Made by a program: the position numbers and the translations under genes | The notes under the pieces: model-generated | Told to the model about the DNA's origin: nothing | The model's database searches: none | The model's input: only the letters and a program-made list of their open reading frames with translations | Part shown: one piece after another, positions 49,011-55,156 of the stretch | Numbering within the stretch: position 1 is the stretch's first letter | Layout of the letters: each line of letters begins with the position of its first letter | DNA from: [Clostridium] clostridioforme AGR2157 | Lineage (GTDB): Bacteria > Bacillota > Clostridia > Lachnospirales > Lachnospiraceae | Direction: 5' to 3' | Length of the DNA: 55,156 nucleotides | NCBI RefSeq assembly: GCF_000424325.1 | Contig: NZ_AUJR01000038.1 | Coordinates: forward strand, 1 to 55,156

Positions 49011-51281
49011 ATGAACGAGCAGATTAATTTTTCGCCATTAGTTGAGGACGAAAAAGAAGCCTTTAAACAGAAATTATTTACTACAGAATTGTGGGATACA
49101 GCATTGGCTCGCCGGAATCAGCTTTTAAAAGTACATTCGACTAATGTCTCAAAACTGGCTCGCGAATTTGCAGGAAAATTCGGCATGGAAGCTCTCTTAG
49201 ATGTTGCAGGATATTTACACGATTATGGTAAAGCCACACTGGAATGGCAGGAATATTTTAAGAAGAAGCTGTTGCACGAGGATGTAGCAATCGTTCCTCA
49301 CAGTATCCATGGTGCAAAATATGGTTTTGCTAAAGCTAATTCATACCATTATATCGCTGAATTACTCGGAAACGTTATTATGTCTCATCACGGCATGTTG
49401 TATGATAGTATTTCGCCTGACGGAGAAACATTACTGAATGATATTTTAACGTCTAATACAGCATTTATAGTACCAAGAGAATGCTCCATTGATTTTAGCA
49501 TGCTTAATGATGAATTTATGAAAATTATAAATGCTGATAAAAATGCGGACAAACCATTTTACCTGTCTATGCTCATAAAACTGATTTATTCATGTCTTAT
49601 TGATGCAGACAGATTAGATGCTTATCTGGTCGAAAGCGGTAACGTATTTTCACCTGCATCGCCTAATTGGGATTACTTGATTTCAAAGCTTGAAGAAAAG
49701 CTCTCCAAATTGCAGGCAAAAGAACAATCGAAAATTTCTGTGTTAAGAAAAACGGTTTCGGAGAATTGTAAAAAAGCAGGATTGCGCGATATCGGAATAT
49801 ATAAGCTAGAAGTTGCTACTGGTGGCGGAAAGACATTTGCGAGCCTGCGTTTTGCACTTGAACACGCAAAGCACCATAAATTAGACAGAATTATATATGT
49901 AATTCCATACCTTTCAATCATAAGCCAGTCAGCAAAAGAGATTCGCACCGCGCTTAATTTAGATGAAGATACGGTTTTGGAGCATCATTCCGATTTTTTA
50001 CCTGATGATGAACAGTATTATAAGTTGCATACAAATCGTTGGGATGCCACTATTATTCTGACTACGCAGGTTCAATTTCTGGAAAGCATTTTTTCTGCAA
50101 AAGGTTCAGAACTAAGAAAATTTCATAGTATGGCAAACAGCGTATTGATATTTGATGAAGCGCAAAGTATACCTATAAAGTGTATTCACTTATTTAATTC
50201 TGCAATGAACTTTATAAATAAGGTTTGTAAAAGTACCATTTTACTTTGTACGGCAACACAGCCACCCTATGAAGAGGCTTTACGAAGGTTAAATTTTTCT
50301 GATAACCCATCATTAACTGATTATATAGAACCTCCAAAAAGATATGAAATAAAAAACGAATTAAGGGCTTGTGGATATACATACCCGGAATTAGCAGACT
50401 TTGTTACAAAAAAACTTCAAAAAGCTACTCTGGTGATTCTTAATACAAAAAAAGCTGTAAGATTATTGTATCAAGAACTAAGTAAAAGAAATATTTCAGC
50501 GATACATTTAAGTAATAGTATGTGCCCAGCCCACCTTCATGACAAAATAGAAGAAATAATCAAATGTTTGGAAGAAGGAAAGCCGGTTTTATGCATATCC
50601 AGTCAGTTAATAGAGGCCGGCGTTGATATTTCATTTGACTGTGTCATCCGCGATTTGGCAGGTCTTGATAGTATTTATCAAGCGGCAGGCCGATGTAATC
50701 GTCACGGTAAATCCGACAGTAAGAATGTATACGTAATAAATATAAAAGATGAGGATTTAAGCAAATTACCGGATATTAGAGCAGGCGCCAATATAACAAG
50801 AAGGCTTTTTGATGAGAAGAGGAATGATGATATAAATTTATATTACAAATATTATTTTTATTCACAGAAAAATGAGATGGATTATAATATTGATGGGGGA
50901 TCGATTTATGATTTGCTGTCCGGCAATGAACAGGGGCAACGGGCTTACCAAAATCGAAAAGATAAACAGGGAATTGAGCCACCGAAAATACGTTCAGCGA
51001 TACGTTCGGCGGCTGATGAATTCTTTGTTATTGATAAAGGACATACGGAGGTTGTTGTTCATTATGGGAAAAGTACAGAACTTTTAGAAAGCTATAATAC
51101 AACAAAGGATATTGTAGAAAAGCGCAAAATATTAAAACAACTTGGTCGATACAGCATTTCATTATACTCATATCAACTGGATAAGTTGAAAAAGAATCAT
51201 GCAATCGATGATGAAAGTTATAAAGGCCTGACAATTATTAAAAATAGCTTTTATGATGAAATAATTGGGTTAAATATTTAG
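49011..51281 (+). CDS. cas3: Type I-C CRISPR nuclease-helicase Cas3 (HD plus DExD/H)
   Basis: The 756-residue protein has an N-terminal HD nuclease domain (GYLHDYGKATLEW, PHSIHGAKYG, MSHHGML). A superfamily 2 helicase follows: Walker A ATGGGKTFASL, DEAQ box LIFDEAQSIP, TATQPP motif III, and QAAGRCNRHG motif VI. Cas3 is recruited by Cascade and degrades invader DNA. AGGAGG is 4 bases before the ATG. Base composition is clearly more AT-rich than the upstream spoIVB, consistent with horizontal origin. Confidence 0.95.
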   Translation: MNEQINFSPLVEDEKEAFKQKLFTTELWDTALARRNQLLKVHSTNVSKLAREFAGKFGMEALLDVAGYLHDYGKATLEWQEYFKKKLLHEDVAIVPHSIHGAKYGFAKANSYHYIAELLGNVIMSHHGMLYDSISPDGETLLNDILTSNTAFIVPRECSIDFSMLNDEFMKIINADKNADKPFYLSMLIKLIYSCLIDADRLDAYLVESGNVFSPASPNWDYLISKLEEKLSKLQAKEQSKISVLRKTVSENCKKAGLRDIGIYKLEVATGGGKTFASLRFALEHAKHHKLDRIIYVIPYLSIISQSAKEIRTALNLDEDTVLEHHSDFLPDDEQYYKLHTNRWDATIILTTQVQFLESIFSAKGSELRKFHSMANSVLIFDEAQSIPIKCIHLFNSAMNFINKVCKSTILLCTATQPPYEEALRRLNFSDNPSLTDYIEPPKRYEIKNELRACGYTYPELADFVTKKLQKATLVILNTKKAVRLLYQELSKRNISAIHLSNSMCPAHLHDKIEEIIKCLEEGKPVLCISSQLIEAGVDISFDCVIRDLAGLDSIYQAAGRCNRHGKSDSKNVYVINIKDEDLSKLPDIRAGANITRRLFDEKRNDDINLYYKYYFYSQKNEMDYNIDGGSIYDLLSGNEQGQRAYQNRKDKQGIEPPKIRSAIRSAADEFFVIDKGHTEVVVHYGKSTELLESYNTTKDIVEKRKILKQLGRYSISLYSYQLDKLKKNHAIDDESYKGLTIIKNSFYDEIIGLNI

Positions 51282-51321
51282 GCCAGCCAGGGATTTTGAG
51301 ATTTGCAAGGGAGGTAAATAA

Positions 51322-52029
51322 GTGGAAAAGCGAAATACAGTACAATTTAAGGTATACGGAAAATATGCATTATTTTCTGATCCTATAACCCGACCGGGAG
51401 GTGAAAAGATTAGCTATCAGGTGCCAACCTATCAAGCGATTAAAGGTATTACCGAGAGTATATATTGGAAACCGACATTTATTTGGTATGTTGATAAAAT
51501 ACGTATAATGAAACGGATTCAAACCGAAAGCAAAGGAGTCAGGCCAATTAAAATAAATGGTGGAAATGAGCTGGCTTATTATACTTATCTTAAAGATGTG
51601 GAATATCAAGTGTCAGCACACTTTGAATGGAACAAACAGCGCCCGGAATTAGAATCAGACCGTGACGAGAACAAACACCACAATATCGCAAAACGCTGCA
51701 TCAGGCAGGGAGGACGGCGGGATGTGTTTTTAGGCACTCGTGAATGTCAGGCATACGTTGAACCCTGTACTTTCGGAGAGGGAAAAAGTGCTTATGACAA
51801 TTATGGTGAAATTGATTTTGGTATCATGTTTCACGGTTTTGATTATCCGGACGAAACAGGAAATCAGGAGCTTGGAGTTCGGCTTTGGCAGCAAAAAATG
51901 AAAGATGGGGTTATAAATTTTTGTGACCCCAGAGAAATCCGAAGCCGTCGTGTTGTCAGCGCATATGACAGCCATTATTCTTTTAAACACTTTGAAGAGG
52001 GGGTCAATTTTAAAATTGAGCTGGTTTAA
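51322..52029 (+). CDS. cas5c: Type I-C Cas5 (Cas5c/Cas5d), crRNA-processing Cascade subunit
   Basis: The 235-residue protein starts at GTG 51322, 6 bases after GGGAGG. It has the RAMP fold with [20 protein letters not shown] and [18 protein letters not shown]. In Cas5d of Bacillus halodurans the catalytic residues are Tyr46, Lys116 and His117. Here Tyr48 (SIYW), Lys118 and His119 (NKHH) occupy matching places with a +2 offset, so processing activity is likely kept. It overlaps cas8c by 14 bases. Confidence 0.93.
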   Translation: MEKRNTVQFKVYGKYALFSDPITRPGGEKISYQVPTYQAIKGITESIYWKPTFIWYVDKIRIMKRIQTESKGVRPIKINGGNELAYYTYLKDVEYQVSAHFEWNKQRPELESDRDENKHHNIAKRCIRQGGRRDVFLGTRECQAYVEPCTFGEGKSAYDNYGEIDFGIMFHGFDYPDETGNQELGVRLWQQKMKDGVINFCDPREIRSRRVVSAYDSHYSFKHFEEGVNFKIELV

Positions 52030-53824
52030 AATTTTAGCTGATACATACGATAGTGTTTCAGATATTGTAGGCACACCTGACGAAAAAGGAAATATTCTGC
52101 TGCCACTGAATCATACGACAAAAAGTAATTCCGATGTAGGTATTATAATTGATTGTGATGGGAGATTTCGTGGCGCTGACCCAAGTAAATTGACAATTCT
52201 AATTCCGTGTACAGAGGATTCAGAGTCGCGTTCAGGAAAAGCAAATTTTCCACATCCCTTACACGATCAGATTGAATATCTTTCAACAGATGAAACAAAA
52301 CGGGAGAAATATCTTTTACAGCTTAGCAGATGGAGTGATTTGCATCCAAAAGTAGAAGCGGTGCGCAGATATCTTTTAAAAAACACTCTGATTGAGGATT
52401 TACAGGGTTGTAATATTAAAATATACGACAAAATGTTTGTTCGATTTTCAGTCGAAATGCCAGGGGACCTTATACCAAATTTGTGGGAAGACAAAACTGT
52501 ATCAGAGGCATGGCAAAGATATGTAAAACAAGAGCAATCGGGAGTAAAAGCATTATGTTATGTTACAGGACAGCTGTTGCCAGTTGCTGAAAAACACCCT
52601 AAAAATATAAATCCTTTGTCTGCAAATGCAAAGCTTATAAGCTGCAACGATGAGGCAAATTTTACATATCGGGGGCGATTTGATAAATCAAAACCAGCGA
52701 ATGTGATTAGTATTGAGGCCAGTGGAAAAGCACACGCAATGCTGAAATATTTAATTGCCACACAAGCCTACCAGTGTGATTCGCAGGCCATTGCTGCGTG
52801 GGCTGTTGACAGCGGGGCGGCACAACCTGGAATATTTGAAGATAGTTTGGGGATATATGCAAATGCCATAAAAACAGAAAGAGATATATTAATTGAAGCA
52901 CAAAGTGAACTTGATTTAGATTATGCCAAAAAGTTAAGCACAGCAATTAGAGGATATGGCAATTCTGAAAACCTCAAAAATGATAATAGACATATAGCCG
53001 TTATTGCTGTTGATGCCGCAACTACAGGGCGGATGGCGGTGACGTTTTATAAAGAATTTCAGGAGAACGAATATATTGAGCGAATTATAAACTGGCATGA
53101 AACCTGTCGCTGGTATTTTCATAGCAAGGGGAAAACTTATATATCTGCGCCAGGTGCTGACAAGATAATCGCGGCAGTACATGGAGAGCCAAAAGGAGAG
53201 GGATATTCAAAAATAAAGAAACAGTCCCGGGAAAGAATTTTAAGCTTTATATTAAATGGAGAAAAGTTTAGCAAAGCATGGCTGAATGCGGCGGTGAACC
53301 GCGTATCCAATCCGTTTTCTTATGATAAAACTGATGGCGGATGGGATTTTTATAAATGGGAGACTGTGGTAAATACCACATGTGCCATAGCTAAAAAATA
53401 TTATTCAGACGCAGAGGAGGAATTCAAATTGGAACTTGAGAGAAAACGTACTGACCGGGACTATCTCTATGGCAGAATGCTTGCAATTGCCGATAGAATA
53501 GAAGGCCATGCAAGATATTTACAGGACAAAAAAAGTGATATTGAAAAACGGCCTACCAATGCTGTTAGATATATGTCGGCATTTGCCACTAAACCATTCA
53601 GGACGTGGGAAGTGATTTACCGTCAATTGAATCCCTATATTCAGCGGCTTAATGGTGCTGAGTGGTATCAGAGAGAGCTTGATGAAATCATGTCTCTTTT
53701 TACAGAAGGCCAGTATGAGAATGATAAGCCTTTAAATGGAAAATATCTTATGGGGTATTCATTACAGCGCAGAGCATTAATGAATAGAGAAAATAACGGG
53801 GAGGAAGCTGAAAATGTTGAGTAA
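52016..53824 (+). CDS. cas8c: Type I-C Cas8c (Csd1) large Cascade subunit
   Basis: The approximately 602-residue protein begins [19 protein letters not shown] infer a TTG start at 52016, since GAGGGGG lies about 13 bases upstream and no ATG is near the expected N-terminus. Csd1 features include [39 protein letters not shown] and a helical C-terminal half ending [17 protein letters not shown]. It recognises the PAM and, in I-C systems, supplies the internally translated small subunit (Cas11c). The exact start is uncertain. Confidence 0.9.
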   Translation: MSWFKILADTYDSVSDIVGTPDEKGNILLPLNHTTKSNSDVGIIIDCDGRFRGADPSKLTILIPCTEDSESRSGKANFPHPLHDQIEYLSTDETKREKYLLQLSRWSDLHPKVEAVRRYLLKNTLIEDLQGCNIKIYDKMFVRFSVEMPGDLIPNLWEDKTVSEAWQRYVKQEQSGVKALCYVTGQLLPVAEKHPKNINPLSANAKLISCNDEANFTYRGRFDKSKPANVISIEASGKAHAMLKYLIATQAYQCDSQAIAAWAVDSGAAQPGIFEDSLGIYANAIKTERDILIEAQSELDLDYAKKLSTAIRGYGNSENLKNDNRHIAVIAVDAATTGRMAVTFYKEFQENEYIERIINWHETCRWYFHSKGKTYISAPGADKIIAAVHGEPKGEGYSKIKKQSRERILSFILNGEKFSKAWLNAAVNRVSNPFSYDKTDGGWDFYKWETVVNTTCAIAKKYYSDAEEEFKLELERKRTDRDYLYGRMLAIADRIEGHARYLQDKKSDIEKRPTNAVRYMSAFATKPFRTWEVIYRQLNPYIQRLNGAEWYQRELDEIMSLFTEGQYENDKPLNGKYLMGYSLQRRALMNRENNGEEAENVE

Positions 53825-54647
53825 AAAAATTGATTTTGCAATTATTATAGGGGTTAAAAATGCGAATCCAAATGGAGACCCATTAAATGGAAACCGTCCA
53901 AGAGTAAATTATGATGGATTGGGCGAAATAAGTGACGTATGTTTAAAACGAAAAATAAGAAATAGACTATTGGATGACGGAGCAAACATATTGGTTCAAT
54001 CGGATGATTATCGCAATGATAAGTATCGAAGTATTAAGGATAGATATGACAGTAATGAAAATATAACTGCTCTTGGCAAAAAAGCTTCCAGTGATGACGT
54101 TGCTGAAGCTGCCTGCAAAGAATGGTTTGACGTTAGAGCATTCGGACAGGTGCTGGCATTTAAGGGGAAAAATGATAAAGAGGCAGGTGTATCAATTGCT
54201 ATAAGAGGTCCTGTAAGCATTCAAAGTGCGTTTAGTCTTGATACGGTAGATGTGGAAAGCCTGCAGATTACAAAAAGTGTCAATCTTGAAACAAATGAAA
54301 AAAATCCATCTAAAAAGATGGGTGATACAATCGGGCAAAAGCACCGAGTCAGCAAAGGTGTTTATGTTACTTATGGAAGCATTAACAGGCAGCTTGCTGA
54401 AAAGACAGGTTTTTCTGACGAAGATGCTGAGCTGCTTAAACAGGCAATCTTAAAAATGTTTGAAAATGATGAGTCTTCAGCGCGTCCAAGCGGAAGTATG
54501 GAAGTCTTAAAAGTCATTTGGTGGACTCATACCGATAAAGTAATTGCATCTGCTAAAGTTCATCGAAGTCTAAATGTTAATAAAGATGGAACCTATATAC
54601 TTACTGCTCTCGATGGGCTAAAGATAGAAGAACTTGATGGTCAATAG
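53814..54647 (+). CDS. cas7c: Type I-C Cas7 (Csd2) backbone subunit
   Basis: The 277-residue protein opens [20 protein letters not shown] with the Cas7 signature NPNGDPLNGNRPRVNYDGLG. It also has the FGQVLAFKGK region and the later thumb-like RGPVSIQSAFSLDTVDV. Copies of Cas7 coat the crRNA spacer and form the Cascade backbone. It overlaps cas8c by 11 bases. In complete I-C loci cas4-cas1-cas2 follow; here they are not in the window. Confidence 0.95.
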   Translation: MLSKKIDFAIIIGVKNANPNGDPLNGNRPRVNYDGLGEISDVCLKRKIRNRLLDDGANILVQSDDYRNDKYRSIKDRYDSNENITALGKKASSDDVAEAACKEWFDVRAFGQVLAFKGKNDKEAGVSIAIRGPVSIQSAFSLDTVDVESLQITKSVNLETNEKNPSKKMGDTIGQKHRVSKGVYVTYGSINRQLAEKTGFSDEDAELLKQAILKMFENDESSARPSGSMEVLKVIWWTHTDKVIASAKVHRSLNVNKDGTYILTALDGLKIEELDGQ

Positions 54648-54692
54648 ACATATGATTCAGGACTAAAACGTATTTTGATTGATGGAGAATAT

Positions 54693-54884
54693 ATGAATAT
54701 TAACTCAATTTTAAATAAAAGCTTTAATGAATTAACACCGGATGACTGCGTTGCGATAAATAATTATCTGTTGGACAGGATGTTAATCGAATTACAGAAA
54801 AAGGATCGAAGCGGTATCTATGGAATTACCCAGAGAGAATCTGCCTTTAATCAAAAAGAGGGTTTAATCAAAAAGAGGGTTTAA
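54693..54884 (+). pseudogene. Short ORF after cas7c, possibly an N-terminal fragment of a Fic-type protein
   Basis: ATG 54693 follows GGAG by 5 bases. The 63-residue product contains LLDRMLIELQKKDRSGIYGI followed by TQRESAFNQKEG. RSGIYG-x-TQ and the following A/T-x-N resemble the N-terminal region of Fic family proteins (S-GxYGxTQ-x3-YNSN). The end is altered by a 17-bp tandem duplication and the IS200/IS605 left end. It is not recognisable as cas4. Confidence 0.35.
54846..54879. repeat. 17-bp tandem duplication at the end of the short ORF
   Basis: TTTAATCAAAAAGAGGG occurs twice in direct tandem (54846-54862, 54863-54879). It lies next to the IS200/IS605-type end. Confidence 0.85.
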
Positions 54885-54889
54885 TTCCC

Positions 54890-54903
54890 CGCAGCTTGCT
54901 GCG
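54890..54903 (+). mobile_element. Subterminal hairpin, probable left end of an IS200/IS605 element
   Basis: CGCAG-CTTG-CTGCG forms a compact hairpin 67 bases before the TnpA start, the kind of end that Y1 transposases recognise. The exact cleavage site cannot be fixed. The element continues past the window. Confidence 0.5.
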
Positions 54904-54970
54904 TAACAAACTTTTTCAAGACATGGAGGAAGTGATATACTAGAGGAAAAAGGAAAGGAGAAATTGTGCG

Positions 54971-55156
54971 ATGAGTGAAACAATACGCAAGTCACACAAT
55001 GTATCAGTACTCATGTATCATTTCGTATGTCCAGCAAAATATAGAAGAGTAGTAATAGATGAAGATGTAGATAGGGTAATCAAAGAAACGTGTGAGGGAA
55101 TTCAGGAAAGGTATGAAATAAGATTTTTGGAAGTAGGTACAGATAAAGACCATGTA
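54971..55156 (+). CDS. tnpA: IS200/IS605-family TnpA transposase, N-terminal part (cut by window edge)
   Basis: ATG 54971 follows AAAGGAG by 10 bases. The frame reads MSETIRKSHNVSVLMYHFVC, then PAKYRRVVIDEDVDRVIKE, typical of the N-terminus of Y1 HUH transposases (HNVSxLxYHxVxxPKYRR). It is open to the window edge; the HUH motif and catalytic Tyr would lie at or beyond it. It drives single-strand peel-and-paste transposition. Confidence 0.88.
   Translation, partial: MSETIRKSHNVSVLMYHFVCPAKYRRVVIDEDVDRVIKETCEGIQERYEIRFLEVGTDKDHV

Noticed and set aside
48826-55156. CRISPR repeat array
   Set aside because: I looked for regularly spaced direct repeats around the cas genes and found none; the only repeat is the 17-bp tandem duplication at 54846-54879.

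Overview
The window looks like a chromosomal segment of a spore-forming, anaerobic Gram-positive bacterium, most likely a Lachnospiraceae member of the Enterocloster/Clostridium clostridioforme type. That placement is inference. It rests on the complete spoIIIA operon and spoIVB, strong AGGAGG ribosome sites, TTGACA/TATAAT promoters, a GC-richer core, and families common in gut Clostridia (DUF6320, DUF1540, SEC-C, Asp23, DUF5662).

Layout. 1-2460 is a low-GC, decayed accessory patch with an IS630 transposase tail, an 86-bp imperfect palindrome, orphan small ORFs, DUF503, a DUF4160 remnant and DUF2442. It ends exactly at the 3' end of tRNA-Val(GAC). 2461-11850 is mostly housekeeping: tRNA-Val and tRNA-Ala, DUF1540, SEC-C protein, a methyltransferase, Hsp33, a cold-shock protein, a YwaF-like membrane protein, ComEA, an orphan response regulator, a GNAT enzyme and RlmH. 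11928-14989 is a divergent LacI-controlled locus: a dihydrodipicolinate-synthase/N-acetylneuraminate-lyase family aldolase followed by a broken Nramp-like transporter. Four candidate operators surround two well-formed promoters. 15130-17985 pairs a DUF6320 condensation-like membrane protein with an HSL-type esterase. 18101-24460 is the spoIIIAA-AH operon behind a sigma-E-like promoter; its SpoIIIAE carries an unusual Gly/Gln repeat insert.

24656-37498 is an accessory carbohydrate island bounded by two near-identical copies of a decayed vWA-gene fragment. It holds a fused double-LysR regulator, a broken enolase-superfamily gene, a tripartite tricarboxylate (TTT) transporter, an esterase, a GH28 pectinase without signal peptide but with SLH-like repeats, a GH105 hydrolase, a TIM-barrel isomerase, and remnants of a GH28-tail paralogue and a MATE transporter. 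The simplest reading is import of a pectin-derived acidic oligosaccharide by TTT, intracellular trimming by GH28/GH105/esterase, and control by the double LysR.

37588-48825 is a conserved clostridial core cluster: asp23, then nusB-xseA-xseB-ispA-dxs-tlyA-nadK-argR-recN, then spoIVB. Right after spoIVB a structured palindromic element is followed by an AT-rich type I-C CRISPR-Cas operon (cas3-cas5c-cas8c-cas7c). No cas4/cas1/cas2 or CRISPR array lies in the window. Downstream of cas7c there is a short ORF disrupted near an IS200/IS605 insertion, whose TnpA runs off the right edge.
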